Source of the DNA: Burkholderiaceae bacterium
GTDB taxonomy: Bacteria; Pseudomonadota; Gammaproteobacteria; Burkholderiales; Burkholderiaceae_E
Reading direction: 5' to 3'
Assembly: GCA_023954135.1 (NCBI GenBank)
Contig: JAMLIN010000005.1
Location: 62,001 to 126,000 of the forward strand
DNA: 64,000 bases
The notes beneath the pieces were generated by a model. The model was given only the letters and a program-made list of their open reading frames with translations. It searched no databases and was not told where the DNA came from. The position numbers and the translations under genes are program-made. Positions 8,726 through 19,861 of this stretch are shown here, piece by piece. The first letter of the stretch is position 1, and every line of letters begins with the position of its first letter.

Positions 8726-9006
8726 TACTCACCGGCCTTCGTCTCTTCCTTCTCCCAGGCTGCAAACATGGCGTCCAGCTCGGTATCAAGCTGATCGGAA
8801 GAGATCAGCTCGCCGCGCGCGATCTCGTCGGCGGATTTCAGGAGCTCGCCGAAGACGTACTGGCGTTCCTGCTCGATCTCCATGTCTCGGCGGATCAGGT
8901 CGCGGACGTACTCGCTCGGCGTCGCATAGCAGGATTTCCCGTTGGTGCGAAGGTCCACATAGGCCCGCATCTCGTCGGGAAGGCTGACGTGCAAGCTGCT
9001 GGGCAT
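8725..9006 (-). CDS. ParD-type ribbon-helix-helix antitoxin
   Basis: A 93-residue antitoxin. The N-terminal MPSSLHVSLPDEMRAYVDL and ATPSEYVRDLIRRD form a ribbon-helix-helix DNA-binding fold of the ParD type. The acidic C-terminus (SDQLDTELDAMFAAWEKEE) is the toxin-wrapping tail. The ATG at 9006 is fixed by a strong AGGAGG ribosome binding site six bases upstream (plus-strand cctcct 9013-9018), although the frame is open beyond it. It overlaps the toxin start by one base (TAATG). Autorepression through the palindrome at 9055-9079 is expected. Confidence 0.85.
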   Translation of the reverse strand: MPSSLHVSLPDEMRAYVDLRTNGKSCYATPSEYVRDLIRRDMEIEQERQYVFGELLKSADEIARGELISSDQLDTELDAMFAAWEKEETKAGE

Positions 9007-9054
9007 GGGTGTCCTCCTGCAAGGGTTCTGCTTCCACCATGCACCATCACCCGG

Positions 9055-9079
9055 ATCAATGTCAATAGATGACATTGAT
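9055..9079. promoter_or_regulatory. Palindromic operator of the toxin-antitoxin operon
   Basis: A perfect 10-bp inverted repeat, ATCAATGTCA (9055-9064) and TGACATTGAT (9070-9079), with a five-base spacer, lies 49 bases upstream of the antitoxin start. On the minus strand it contains TTGACA (plus-strand 9060-9065), a consensus -35 hexamer. Antitoxin binding here would block transcription. It is AT-rich against a GC-rich background, as expected for a ribbon-helix-helix operator. Confidence 0.75.
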
Positions 9080-9155
9080 CTTCGCCCAGGCGCAAAGTCT
9101 GGAGCGTGCATTGCCGACCCACAACGTGGCCGGCTTTCTTGCGCCGACACAAAAC

Positions 9156-9177
9156 AGGCGGGCCAGCACGCCCGCCT
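9156..9177 (-). terminator. Hairpin with T-run, minus strand
   Basis: AGGCGGGC (9156-9163) pairs perfectly with GCCCGCCT (9170-9177) across a six-base loop. Read on the minus strand the stem is followed by GTTTTG, so it could end transcripts heading toward the toxin-antitoxin operon. No minus-strand gene precedes it, so it may insulate that operon or be a relic of one. Confidence 0.45.
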
Positions 9178-9277
9178 GCCGCGTGTCCTCCTGGATTCGG
9201 GTCGGTGAGCAGTAGCGCGGATTGCGGGATCGGGCTGTAATCGATTCGTTTCCTTGCGACCTTGCCCCAGGTATCCG

Positions 9278-10189
9278 ATGGATCCGAAGCCGCCCCCGAA
9301 CGCCGACCTGCAGGCGATCGATGCCTTCTGCGAAGCCCTCTGGCTCGAGGACGGCCTGTCTCGCAACACGATCGGCGCCTACCGCAGCGACTTGCGGGCG
9401 GCGGACGGCTGGTTGCGTGAAAGCCGAAGCGTCGGGCTCGGCAAGGCCGGCGAGGCGGACCTGCTCGCGCTCATCGCCGGGCGCTTCGCCGATTCCGAAC
9501 CGAGCTCGGCGAATCGCCGTCTGAGCGTGCTACGCCGTTTCTATCGCTACCTGGTCCGGCAGGGTCATCGCAGCGATGATCCGGTGGCCGGCATCCGCTC
9601 CGCGAAGCAGCCGCCGCGCCATCCGTCGACCCTGTCGGAGCGGCAGGTGGAGGCGTTGCTGGCCGCTCCGCCCTTGGACACCGCGCTCGGGCTGCGCGAC
9701 CGGGCGATGCTCGAGACCCTCTATGCGACCGGCCTGCGCGTTTCCGAGCTGGTCGGGTTGCGCACCCATTCGGTGGGCCTCACCGATGGCGTGGTGCGGG
9801 TGGTCGGCAAGGGCGACAAGGAGCGACTGGTGCCGCTCGGCGAGCCGGCACGCGCTGCGATACTCGAATGGCTCGGCGGCGGCCGGCCCGAGCTGCTCGG
9901 GCGCAGGGCGAGCGATGCGCTGTTCGTGACGGTGCGCGGCGAGGCGATGAGCCGCCAGATGTTCTGGAAGATCGTGCGCCGCTACGCCGTCGCGGCCGGT
10001 ATCGAGACGCGGCTTTCGCCCCATGTGCTGCGCCATGCGTTCGCGACCCATCTGCTCAACCACGGCGCCGACCTGCGGGTGGTGCAGATGCTGCTCGGCC
10101 ACGCCGACATCTCGACCACGCAGATCTACACCCACGTCGCCCGCGAGCGGCTGAAGACGCTGCACGGTCGCCATCATCCCCGCGGCTGA
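9278..10189 (+). CDS. xerD: Site-specific tyrosine recombinase XerD
   Basis: Resolves chromosome dimers at dif together with XerC. The 303 residues hold an N-terminal SAM-like core-binding domain (about 1-95, with LWLEDGLSRNTIGAYRSDL) and the C-terminal catalytic domain. Visible active-site residues are Arg in GLRVSELVGL, Lys in GKGDKERLVPLG, His-x-x-Arg in SPHVLRHAFATHLL, His in LLGHADISTTQIYTHV and Tyr in QIYTHV. The ATG at 9278 gives the usual start (MDPKPPPNADLQAIDAF). The RVVQMLLGHADISTTQIYTHVA ending and whole-chromosome context favour XerD over XerC or an integron/phage integrase. A palindromic repeat begins two bases after the stop. Confidence 0.9.
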   Translation: MDPKPPPNADLQAIDAFCEALWLEDGLSRNTIGAYRSDLRAADGWLRESRSVGLGKAGEADLLALIAGRFADSEPSSANRRLSVLRRFYRYLVRQGHRSDDPVAGIRSAKQPPRHPSTLSERQVEALLAAPPLDTALGLRDRAMLETLYATGLRVSELVGLRTHSVGLTDGVVRVVGKGDKERLVPLGEPARAAILEWLGGGRPELLGRRASDALFVTVRGEAMSRQMFWKIVRRYAVAAGIETRLSPHVLRHAFATHLLNHGADLRVVQMLLGHADISTTQIYTHVARERLKTLHGRHHPRG

Positions 10190-10190
10190 T

Positions 10191-10291
10191 TCGACCTCCC
10201 CTTCGAGCGCACTACTGCGTTGGGACGCCTTGCCGTACAACCGTACTGTCTGCGGCGCCCCGCCTTGTCCTGCGCTCGAAGGCGAGGTCGA
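10191..10291. repeat. Dispersed palindromic element, copy 1
   Basis: The outer arms 10191-10211 and 10271-10291 are 21-bp inverted repeats with a single mismatch. Inside lie CTGCGTTGG, GCGCCTTGCCGTAC, a GTAC-AACC-GTAC centre, TGTCTGCGGCGCC and CGCCTTGTCCTGCGC, shared almost exactly with the copy at 46543. It starts two bases after the xerD stop, ahead of ybaK on the same strand. As RNA it would form a long hairpin, so it may also act as a terminator or 3'-end stabiliser. Confidence 0.85.
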
Positions 10292-10334
10292 GTGGTATGA
10301 AGTGGCGATGCCCCGGGGCTGCTAGGATTCGCGC

Positions 10335-10820
10335 ATGTCGCGCCATGTATCCGAGACTCCCGCCACCGCCGCGCTGCGCCGCGCGGGCGTCGCCTTCGAC
10401 GAGTTCACCTACGAGTACGTCGAGCACGGCGGCACCGAGGTCGCCGCCAGGGCGCTCGGGGTCGAGGAGCACGTCGTGGTCAAGACCCTGGTGATGCAGG
10501 ACGAGCGCGCCCGTCCCCTGCTGGTACTGATGCATGGCGACCGGCGGGTTTCCACGAAGAATCTCGCCCGCGGGATCGGCTGCAAGTCGGTGGAGGCCTG
10601 CGAGCCCGCCGTCGCGAGTCGCCATACCGGCTACCAGGTCGGGGGGACCTCGCCCTTCGGCTGCCGCAAGGCCCTGCCGGTCTATGTCGAGGGCAGCGTC
10701 CTCGATCTCGACCGCATCTACATCAACGGCGGTCGCCGCGGCTACCTGCTGGGGATGTCCCCGGCCGCCCTCACCGGGCTGCTCGCGCCGCGGCCGGTCT
10801 CCTGCGCACTGGAGCAATGA
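10335..10820 (+). CDS. ybaK: Cys-tRNA(Pro)/Cys-tRNA(Cys) deacylase YbaK
   Basis: A trans-editing hydrolase that removes cysteine mis-charged onto tRNA-Pro by prolyl-tRNA synthetase. Its 161 residues are the YbaK/EbsC fold. Recognised segments are [24 protein letters not shown], with the conserved Lys and Thr/Val, [17 protein letters not shown], and the substrate loop [20 protein letters not shown], with the family's GGxSPxG signature. The C-terminal [17 protein letters not shown] is also typical. It overlaps plsY by ATGA, so the two are co-translated. Confidence 0.93.
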   Translation: MSRHVSETPATAALRRAGVAFDEFTYEYVEHGGTEVAARALGVEEHVVVKTLVMQDERARPLLVLMHGDRRVSTKNLARGIGCKSVEACEPAVASRHTGYQVGGTSPFGCRKALPVYVEGSVLDLDRIYINGGRRGYLLGMSPAALTGLLAPRPVSCALEQ

Positions 10821-11452
10821 TGGCGACGCTCGTTCCCTGGCTGGCGGTTCTGGTCGCCTACCTGATTGGCTCGGTCTCCTTCGCGGTCGTGGTGAGCAGG
10901 GCAATGGGCCTGGCCGATCCGCGCAGCTACGGCTCGGGCAACCCGGGGGCGACCAACGTGCTGCGCACCGGCAACCGCCGTGCCGCGATCCTGACCCTGC
11001 TGGGCGATGCGGCCAAGGGCTGGGTCGCGGTGTTCGCCGCCCGCATGCTCGCCGCGCCCCTCGGGCTCGGGGAGTGGGCGATCGCCGGCGTCGCCCTGGC
11101 GGTCTTCATCGGCCACCTCTATCCGGTGTTCTTCCGCTTCCAGGGCGGCAAGGGCGTCGCCACGGCGGCCGGGGTGCTGCTGGCGATCTCGCCGGTGCTG
11201 GGGCTGGCGACGCTGGCGGTCTGGCTCGCGGTGGCCGCGGCCTTCCGCTATTCCTCGCTGGCCGCGTTGCTGGCCGCGATCTTTGCGCCCCTGTGCCATG
11301 CCTTCCTGTTCGGCGCGGGGCCGATCTCGGTCGCCATCCTGGCGATGTCGGTGCTGCTGATCTGGCGCCACCGCGGCAACATCGGCAAGCTCATCGCGGG
11401 CACCGAATCCAGGATCGGCGCGGGCAAGGACGGCGCCGGCGCTCGCCGCTAG
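10817..11452 (+). CDS. plsY: Glycerol-3-phosphate acyltransferase PlsY
   Basis: Inner-membrane enzyme that moves the acyl group from acyl-phosphate to sn-glycerol-3-phosphate, the first step of phospholipid synthesis. The 211-residue chain has about five to six membrane segments. The three family motifs are present: [35 protein letters not shown] and [13 protein letters not shown]. Two adjacent in-frame ATG codons (10817, 10820) could each start it. The 3' end overlaps the convergent tsaD by four bases. Confidence 0.95.
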   Translation: MMATLVPWLAVLVAYLIGSVSFAVVVSRAMGLADPRSYGSGNPGATNVLRTGNRRAAILTLLGDAAKGWVAVFAARMLAAPLGLGEWAIAGVALAVFIGHLYPVFFRFQGGKGVATAAGVLLAISPVLGLATLAVWLAVAAAFRYSSLAALLAAIFAPLCHAFLFGAGPISVAILAMSVLLIWRHRGNIGKLIAGTESRIGAGKDGAGARR

Positions 11453-12477
11453 CCCGGCGCGTCCAGGGATGCCAGCGGCCAGCGTGGCCTGACCTCGAAG
11501 CCGGCCGGGATCGCGCCTTCGCCGGCCGCCAGCCGCAGGGCGCCCGCGAAGGCGATCATCGCGCCGTTGTCGGTGCACAGGGCGAGCGGCGGGAAGTGGA
11601 TCTCGAAGCTCCCGGCCGCGGCCCGGACGGCCAGGCGTTCGCGCAGCCTACGGTTGGCGCTGACGCCGCCGGCGATCACCAGCCGGCCGGTACCCGAGGC
11701 TTCGACCGCATCGGCCGCCTTGGTGGCGAGCACCTCGGTGATCGCTTCCTCGATCTCGCGGGCGAGATCGGCGCGCGCCTGGTCGTCCAGCCCGTCGGGC
11801 CCGGCGCGCCGCACCTGGTTGAGTACCGCGGTCTTCAGGCCGCTGAAGCTGAAGTCGGGATCGTCGGAGCGCAGCATCGGACGCGGCAGCCGGAACACCC
11901 CGGGGCGGCCGGATTCGGCCAGGCGCGAGATCGCCGGGCCACCGGGGTAGCCCAGCCCCATCAGCTTGGCGCTCTTGTCGAAGGCCTCGCCGGCGGCGTC
12001 GTCCAGCGTGTCGCCGAGCAGCCGGTAGCAGCCTACCGCCTCGACGTGCATCAGCTGGGTATGGCCGCCCGAGCACAGCAGGGCGACGAAGGGGAAGGCC
12101 GGCGGATCGTCGGCCAGCAGCGGCGAGAGCAGATGGCCTTCGAGATGGTGGACCCCGATCGCCGGCCGGCCGAGGGCGAAGGCCGCGGCGCAGCCGAAGG
12201 CCGCGCCCACCAGCAGTGCGCCGGCCAGGCCGGGCCCGGCGGTATAGGCGATCGCATCGACCGAGGCCAGCGGTACTCCGGCCTCGTCGCAGACCTGCCT
12301 GACGAGGCGTGGCAGCCGCCGGATGTGGTCGCGAGATGCCAGCTCGGGAACCACGCCGCCGTAGCGCTCGTGCATCGCCACCTGGGAATGCAGGGCCTGG
12401 CCGAGCAGGCCGGCCTCGGTGTCGTAGAGGGCGACCCCGGTTTCGTCGCAGGAAGTCTCGATGCCGAGTACACGCAT
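11449..12477 (-). CDS. tsaD: tRNA N6-threonylcarbamoyladenosine transferase TsaD
   Basis: Catalytic subunit that transfers threonylcarbamoyl from its AMP ester to A37 of ANN-decoding tRNAs, working with TsaB and TsaE. The ASKHA-fold features are visible: [16 protein letters not shown] at the N-terminus, the metal-binding [30 protein letters not shown], and the late [10 protein letters not shown] and CTDNGAMIA motifs. Length 342 is standard. It diverges from rpsU, and the 85 bases between the two starts hold the rpsU promoter. Confidence 0.97.
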   Translation of the reverse strand: MRVLGIETSCDETGVALYDTEAGLLGQALHSQVAMHERYGGVVPELASRDHIRRLPRLVRQVCDEAGVPLASVDAIAYTAGPGLAGALLVGAAFGCAAAFALGRPAIGVHHLEGHLLSPLLADDPPAFPFVALLCSGGHTQLMHVEAVGCYRLLGDTLDDAAGEAFDKSAKLMGLGYPGGPAISRLAESGRPGVFRLPRPMLRSDDPDFSFSGLKTAVLNQVRRAGPDGLDDQARADLAREIEEAITEVLATKAADAVEASGTGRLVIAGGVSANRRLRERLAVRAAAGSFEIHFPPLALCTDNGAMIAFAGALRLAAGEGAIPAGFEVRPRWPLASLDAPG

Positions 12478-12507
12478 GGCGCGATTCTATTCGACCCGGA
12501 CGAATCC

Positions 12508-12536
12508 TTGGAAAATGGGCAACGGCATGCTAGACT
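12508..12536 (+). promoter_or_regulatory. Sigma-70 promoter of the rpsU-yqeY-dnaG-rpoD operon
   Basis: TTGGAA (12508-12513) and TAGACT (12531-12536) are separated by exactly 17 bases, a close match to the sigma-70 consensus. It lies 26 bases upstream of the rpsU ATG, so transcription would start near 12543. This is the expected position for the macromolecular-synthesis operon promoter. Confidence 0.7.
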
Positions 12537-12562
12537 CTCGGGTTCTGCGAATGGGAATGTCG

Positions 12563-12775
12563 ATGCCGACTGTACGAATCAAGGAAAACGAGCCGTTTGA
12601 CGTGGCGCTTCGCCGCTTCAAGCGCACCATCGAGAAGGCCGGTGTGATCACCGAGCTGCGCTCGCGCGAGTTCTACGAGAAGCCGACCGCCGAGCGCAAG
12701 CGCAAGAAGGCTGCCGCCGTGAAGCGCCACTTCAAGCGCCTGCGTAGCCAGATGCTGCCCAAGAAGCTGTACTGA
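12563..12775 (+). CDS. rpsU: 30S ribosomal protein bS21
   Basis: A 70-residue, very basic small-subunit protein that helps base-pairing between the Shine-Dalgarno sequence and the anti-SD of 16S rRNA. The sequence [21 protein letters not shown] and the Lys/Arg-rich tail ([14 protein letters not shown]) are diagnostic. The start at 12563 gives the canonical MPTVR N-terminus; the frame is open upstream without homology. It is the first gene of the macromolecular-synthesis operon, as in most proteobacteria. Confidence 0.97.
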   Translation: MPTVRIKENEPFDVALRRFKRTIEKAGVITELRSREFYEKPTAERKRKKAAAVKRHFKRLRSQMLPKKLY

Positions 12776-12826
12776 TTCCCGGCCGGGGCGGCGCGAAACG
12801 CGCGTCACCCCGTCGACAAGCGACAG

Positions 12827-12848
12827 GCCCGCCCGCAGCGGGCTTTTT
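12827..12848 (+). terminator. Intrinsic terminator/attenuator after rpsU
   Basis: GCCCGC (12827-12832) pairs with GCGGGC (12838-12843) across a five-base loop and is followed at once by five T residues (12844-12848). Placed 51 bases after rpsU and before yqeY, it matches the partial terminator known between rpsU and dnaG in E. coli, which lowers expression of the downstream genes. Confidence 0.75.
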
Positions 12849-12903
12849 GCGTCTGTAGCGATGGATGCGCCGCGTCCGTGGCGGCCGACGAAACGAGGCG
12901 AAG

Positions 12904-13353
12904 ATGGACCTGAAGTCACGGATCACCGAGGACATGAAGGACGCGATGCGCAATCGCGATGCCGCGCGCCTGTCCACCATCCGGTTGCTGCTCGCGGCCA
13001 TCAAGCAGCGCGAGATCGACGACCGGACCAGCCTCGACGAGGCCCAGACCGTGGCCGTCGTCGACAAGCTGATCAAGCAGCGTCGCGAATCGGCGAGCCA
13101 GTACGATGGCGCCGGTCGCGAAGACCTCGCCGCGAAGGAACGGGCCGAGATCGAGGTGCTCTCGGCCTACCTGCCGCAGGCGGCCGAGCCGGCCGAGATC
13201 GCCGCCGCGATCGATGCGGCCATCGCCGAGACCGGCGCTGCCGGCCAGCGCGACATGGGCCGCGTGATGAACCTGCTGCGCGCTAGACTGGCCGGCAGGG
13301 CCGACCTTGCCGCGGTGTCGGCACGGGTGAAGGAGCGCCTTGCCGGAGCCTGA
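12904..13353 (+). CDS. yqeY: GatB/YqeY domain protein
   Basis: A 149-residue stand-alone YqeY protein, related to the tRNA-binding tail domain of GatB, the amidotransferase subunit; its cellular role is not settled. Recognisable are the N-terminal LKSRITEDMKDAMRNRDAARLSTIRLLLAAIKQREID and the later RRESASQYDGAGREDLAAKERAEIEVLSAYLPQ. The ATG at 12904 restores the typical MDLKSRI start. It sits between rpsU and dnaG, the normal position in betaproteobacteria. Confidence 0.93.
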   Translation: MDLKSRITEDMKDAMRNRDAARLSTIRLLLAAIKQREIDDRTSLDEAQTVAVVDKLIKQRRESASQYDGAGREDLAAKERAEIEVLSAYLPQAAEPAEIAAAIDAAIAETGAAGQRDMGRVMNLLRARLAGRADLAAVSARVKERLAGA

Positions 13354-13414
13354 GCCGGCTCCGGATGAGTGAACGGACCGGTTGGTCCGGCCCGATCGAG
13401 GAGGCTATCCCGGC

Positions 13415-15391
13415 TTGATCCCGCAGCCCTTCATCGACGATCTTCTCGCGCGCACCGACATCGCCGATGTCGTGGGCCGCTACGTGAAGCTGCGCCGGGC
13501 GGGCGCCAACCTGCTCGGCCTGTGCCCCTTCCATGGCGAGAAGTCGCCTTCGTTCACCGTCAGCCCGACCAAGCAGTTCTACCACTGCTTCGGTTGCGGA
13601 GCCCACGGCAGCGCGATCGGCTTCCTGATGGACCACGCCGGCCTCGGTTTCGTCGATGCAGTCGCCGAGCTCGCCCAGCAGGCTGGCGTCGACGTGCCGC
13701 GCGAGCGCGACGATGAGCCACAGCGGCGGCGCGATCCGGGGGTGCTGGAGTCGCTCGCCGCCGCGGCGCGCTTCTACAAGCGCCGGCTCGTCGACAGCCA
13801 GCGGGCGATCGACTACCTGAAGGCGCGCGGCCTGTCCGGCGCGACTGCGGCACGCTTCGCGATCGGCTATGCCCCCGAGGGTTGGCGGCCGCTGGAAGGC
13901 GCGGTGGCCGACTACGGCGCGTCGGCCCTGCTGGGCGCCGGCCTCGTGATCGAGCCCGATGCCGAGGACGGACAGGCACCGACGGCCGAGCGGCGCAAGC
14001 GCTACGACCGCTTCCGGGACCGGATCATGTTCCCGATCCGCAATCCCCGCGGCCAGGTGATCGGCTTCGGCGGCCGGATCCTCGACCGGGGGGAGCCGAA
14101 GTACCTGAATTCGCCCGAGACGGAGGTGTTCTCCAAGGGGCGCGAGCTCTACGGCCTCTACGAGGCGCGCGATGTCCTGCGCCGCGAGGGCTGCGCGATC
14201 GTCGTCGAGGGCTACATGGACGTGGTCATGCTCGCCGAGCACGGCGTCGGCAATGCGGTCGCAACGCTCGGCACCGCCACCACCGGCGACCATGTCCGCA
14301 AGCTGCTGCGCCTGGTCGATCGGGTGGTGTTCGCCTTCGATGGCGATGCGGCGGGCCGCAAGGCGGCCTGGCGCGCATTGCAGAATTGCCTGCCGCATGC
14401 GAACGACATCAAGCGCATCGACTTCATGTTCCTGCCCGCGGAGCACGACCCGGACAGCTTCGTGCGCGAGCATGGCGCGGACGGCTTTGCCGCCGCGGTC
14501 GCGGCCGCGACGCCGCTGTCGGCCTACATGCTGCAGGCCCTGCGCGACGGCAACGATCTCGATACCGCCGAAGGGCGGGCGCGGATGCTCGCCCAGGCGG
14601 TGCCCTTGCTCGAAGCCCTCGGGGCGCCGGGCCTGCGCCTGCAGATCGGCCATGCGCTCGCGGCGGCCGCCGGCATCGGGCGCGAGGAGCTCGACGCCTA
14701 TCTCGAGATCGCCGCACAGCGTAACGAAACCCGGACGGCCCGCGCGGGCGATACGCCCGGACGAGGAGGCCGTGGCGGTACGCCAGCCGACTGGACCCGG
14801 GATGATGCTTCCGGATACGGCGGCGGTCCCGCCCCGGGGCCGGACGATGGCTGGAGCGGGGGTCGTCGCGAAGGCAGCGCAGGCGGATCCGGACGTGGCT
14901 CGTTCCGGGGTTCCGGCGGGGGCGACCGGCGGGGCGGAAAGGGCCGGGAGTACGGGGCCGGTGCGCCGCTCCGGCCCCGGGCGCCGGTGCGCCGCCCCGA
15001 CCTCGAGCGCCGCCTGCGCCTGCTCGCGGCCCGCCACCCGGCGCTGGCCGTGGAGGCGGGGACGGCATCCTGGCTGCCGGCCGGCCTTGCGGCCTGGTTC
15101 GCCGAGCTCGCCCGCCTGCCGGCGGGCGCCGATTTCGAGGCCGCCTGTATGGCGCTTGCGGCGATCGCTCCCGAGGATGTCGAGCGGGTCCGGGGCGATG
15201 CCGCCCGCGACCCCGTCGCGATCGCCCGTCTGGGCGAGGACGAGGCGGTAGCCGAGATGCGCGATGCGCTCGCCCAGCTGCGCCAGCGCGATCTGCGGGC
15301 GCAGATCGACGCGCTGGTCGGCGCCGGTCTCGAGACCGAAGCCGATCGCTTGAAATATCAAGAGCTTATGGCATTGGCGCGCCAGACTTGA
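13415..15391 (+). CDS. dnaG: DNA primase DnaG
   Basis: Makes RNA primers at the replication fork. Domains in order: a CHC2 zinc finger (CPFHGEKSPSF...FYHCFGCGAHG, about residues 37-62), the catalytic core with RFRDRIMFPIRNPRGQVIGFGGR, TOPRIM with VVEGYMDVVML and FDGDAAGRKAA, then a C-terminal DnaB-binding region. A 70-residue Gly/Arg/Asp-rich, probably disordered linker (about residues 445-520) joins core and C-terminus and is longer than usual. No ATG fits. TTG at 13415 follows GAGGAGG by ten bases and gives MIPQPFIDDLLARTDI, the family start; another TTG lies at 13382. Full-length protein of 658 residues. Confidence 0.95.
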   Translation: MIPQPFIDDLLARTDIADVVGRYVKLRRAGANLLGLCPFHGEKSPSFTVSPTKQFYHCFGCGAHGSAIGFLMDHAGLGFVDAVAELAQQAGVDVPRERDDEPQRRRDPGVLESLAAAARFYKRRLVDSQRAIDYLKARGLSGATAARFAIGYAPEGWRPLEGAVADYGASALLGAGLVIEPDAEDGQAPTAERRKRYDRFRDRIMFPIRNPRGQVIGFGGRILDRGEPKYLNSPETEVFSKGRELYGLYEARDVLRREGCAIVVEGYMDVVMLAEHGVGNAVATLGTATTGDHVRKLLRLVDRVVFAFDGDAAGRKAAWRALQNCLPHANDIKRIDFMFLPAEHDPDSFVREHGADGFAAAVAAATPLSAYMLQALRDGNDLDTAEGRARMLAQAVPLLEALGAPGLRLQIGHALAAAAGIGREELDAYLEIAAQRNETRTARAGDTPGRGGRGGTPADWTRDDASGYGGGPAPGPDDGWSGGRREGSAGGSGRGSFRGSGGGDRRGGKGREYGAGAPLRPRAPVRRPDLERRLRLLAARHPALAVEAGTASWLPAGLAAWFAELARLPAGADFEAACMALAAIAPEDVERVRGDAARDPVAIARLGEDEAVAEMRDALAQLRQRDLRAQIDALVGAGLETEADRLKYQELMALARQT

Positions 15392-15397
15392 TAAAAT
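15389..15397 (+). promoter_or_regulatory. Possible extended -10 promoter for rpoD
   Basis: TGATAAAAT (15389-15397) fits the extended -10 pattern TGnTATAAT. It overlaps the dnaG stop codon and is the only AT-rich hexamer nearby; no good -35 is seen. It would give rpoD its own promoter with a leader of roughly 280 bases. Confidence 0.35.
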
Positions 15398-15683
15398 GAA
15401 AAGTTACCCCGACCTGACCGACACAAGAGCGAAGACGGCACGACGGCGACGAGTGCGCGGGAAACTCGCATCCTGAGCGCCCCTGCTGGGGCTCGAGGAA
15501 GCCCGGGAAGACCCGGCTGCTCCCCTCGGAGCGGGGGCGAACCTTGCTGCTTTCGCTGTGGCGTCTTTCATTCATGCCGACGTGCCCGAGCCGGCATCCG
15601 GTGCAGACCGCAGCAACATCGACGGGCAAACGAATTCCAGTCCGGCCATCGGGGCCGGGCCGGTGCGACCAAGAGGTAGATCC
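15398..15683. other. Long leader region before rpoD
   Basis: These 286 bases separate dnaG from the chosen rpoD start. They contain a short hairpin, GCCCC-TGCT-GGGGC, near 15478, and an in-frame extension of rpoD back to an ATG at 15558 that shows no family resemblance. No other gene is evident; it may be an untranslated leader. Confidence 0.4.
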
Positions 15684-18395
<2,712 letters not shown>

Positions 18396-18496
18396 ACGGC
18401 TTCACCTTCGGGCACATGGCGGTGTTGGAGCGCCTCGCCGTGCTACAGCACTGTCTTCGGCGCTCCGCCTTGCCCTGCACCCGAATCTGAAGCCGT
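18396..18496. repeat. Dispersed palindromic element, copy 2 (diverged)
   Basis: Arms 18396-18416 and 18476-18496 pair over most of 21 positions. The interior keeps GTTGGAGCGCCT, an ACTGTCTTCGGCGC segment and CCGCCTTGCCCTGCA, clearly related to copies 1 and 3, but the central palindrome has drifted to GTGCTACAGCAC. It begins directly after the rpoD stop and fills the gap to the convergent DUF3501 gene. Confidence 0.7.
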
Positions 18497-18520
18497 ATCG
18501 TTCGGATTCGGGGCGTGCGT

Positions 18521-19132
18521 TCAGTCGCGCTCCGGACGCCGGGTCGCCGGGTTGGTGTTGCGGCTGAGGTCGCGCATCAGCCGCTCGAGCGTATCGGGCG
18601 GTACCGTGGCCTGCCAGCGATAGTGCGCATGGTCGCAGCCGATCGAGACGGGTGACCCTGCGAAGAGCAGCGACCGCGCCTGCTCGCCGAAATCGAAGCG
18701 CAGGAAATGCACCGCCGAAGGCCGCTCGCGCTCGCCGCGCGGCAGGTCCTCGTTCGCCCGGACCGTCACGCGGTGCATGCCGCCGATGTCCAGATGGACG
18801 CCGGGCACCGCGACGTGCAGCAGCGGCAGGATCCGCTTCCTCGCCTCGCGGGCGGGTTCCTCGATCATCAGGGTGGCGCACCAGCAGCTGCCGTCCGGAA
18901 CCAGGTGGGCATAGCGATCGATCTCCTCGCGAATCGTCGCGGGATCGTCGACGCGATCGATGCGCAGCACTTCCTGGATCTGGTAGCGGACCGTCAGCAC
19001 GTCCTCGAACTGCAGCCGCATGGCCGGGCCGAGCTGGATGCTGCGCGAGCGCTTGTGGGCGATCATGCGCTCGCGGATCGCGTCGCGGCAGTTCGCATAG
19101 GCATCGAGAGTGAGGATGTCGGCGAGATTCAT
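18521..19132 (-). CDS. DUF3501 family protein
   Basis: A 203-residue protein recognised as DUF3501 from ADILTLDAYANCRDAIRERMIAHKRSR, LGPAMRLQFEDVLTVRYQIQEVLRI and PDGSCWCATLMIE. The function is unknown; family members are often found beside rubrerythrin and Fe-S proteins, hinting at iron or redox metabolism. No signal peptide or membrane segment. It starts 23 bases after the HemS-like gene on the same strand and is probably co-transcribed with it from the Fur-like promoter near 19870, which would fit an iron-linked role. The C-terminal 60 residues are not clearly conserved. Confidence 0.82.
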   Translation of the reverse strand: MNLADILTLDAYANCRDAIRERMIAHKRSRSIQLGPAMRLQFEDVLTVRYQIQEVLRIDRVDDPATIREEIDRYAHLVPDGSCWCATLMIEEPAREARKRILPLLHVAVPGVHLDIGGMHRVTVRANEDLPRGERERPSAVHFLRFDFGEQARSLLFAGSPVSIGCDHAHYRWQATVPPDTLERLMRDLSRNTNPATRRPERD

Positions 19133-19155
19133 GATCGGTGATCCGGGGCGGGGGG

Positions 19156-19773
19156 CTATTCGGGGCTGCCGGCGAGGGCATGACGGAGCAGGCGACCGAA
19201 GGTCCAGCGCTCATCGGGCCGGCAGCCGGGCGCGGGGCCGATCGAGACCAGCGGCGCTCCGCGCAGGTCGAAGATCTCCATCGATTCGCGCAGACCCTCG
19301 GTATCCGGAATCGCCACCCGCCAGGCCGAGCCGATCCTCGATGCGGCCAGCCGCAGGCTGAATCCGCGTGCCTGCACCAGCAGGCTGTCGTCATCGCCGC
19401 TGAGCGATTCGACGATGCCGTGCCAGGCCGGCGCGCCGCTTCGCCCGCCGATGTCGAAGCGCATCGGCAGGCACTGGGCGACCAGCCGCATCAGCGGGTC
19501 GCCGATGCCGCCGGGCAGTTGCGCTGTGAACCCGACCGGACCGTGGCGCAGGGCCTGCAGGGGCTCGAGCCAGTGGCGCTGGCACAGGGCCTCGAACTCG
19601 TCGGCATTGCGCAGCGAACGCCAGCCTGCCCGGAAGGCGGGGTAGTCTGGCCGGCTGGCGACGAGCCGCAGCGTCGGCTGCGAGCCCGGCCGGCCGGCTG
19701 GCCGCGGGGCGTGGGGATTGCGGTGGACCGGAAAGCCCGGGCGGCTCGCAGAGTTACTGGGCCGGATCGCCAT
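19156..19773 (-). CDS. Probable HemS/ChuX-like haem-utilisation domain protein
   Basis: A 205-residue soluble protein. The C-terminal half (SLLVQARGFSLRLAASRIGSAW, then TEGLRESMEIFDLRGAPLVSIG) resembles one HemS/ChuS repeat, where an 'LRxxxIxSAWxVRKP...ESLEFFDxxG' pattern is typical; such proteins bind or degrade haem. It is a single-repeat version like ChuX/HutX, with a divergent Arg/Pro-rich N-terminus of about 40 residues. The upstream promoter overlaps a Fur-box-like sequence, independent support for iron control. It leads a two-gene operon with DUF3501. Family assignment is moderate; no haem-ligand His can be fixed by eye. Confidence 0.5.
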   Translation of the reverse strand: MAIRPSNSASRPGFPVHRNPHAPRPAGRPGSQPTLRLVASRPDYPAFRAGWRSLRNADEFEALCQRHWLEPLQALRHGPVGFTAQLPGGIGDPLMRLVAQCLPMRFDIGGRSGAPAWHGIVESLSGDDDSLLVQARGFSLRLAASRIGSAWRVAIPDTEGLRESMEIFDLRGAPLVSIGPAPGCRPDERWTFGRLLRHALAGSPE

Positions 19774-19861
19774 GCGCGCTCCTGTGTCGCGGGCTGCGCC
19801 GGCTGTGGCGATGCAGCACCTGATTCGTGGGACGGCGACAGGTGGAGTCGACCGTCATCAG

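Noticed and set aside
8725-9369. A 214-residue version of the antitoxin starting at 9369
   Set aside because: The extra 121 residues cross the palindromic operator and lack homology. The AGGAGG site fixes the start at 9006.
9278-10189. Integrase of a mobile element
   Set aside because: Sequence and conserved neighbours (ybaK, plsY) identify chromosomal XerD; no attachment site or cargo is evident.
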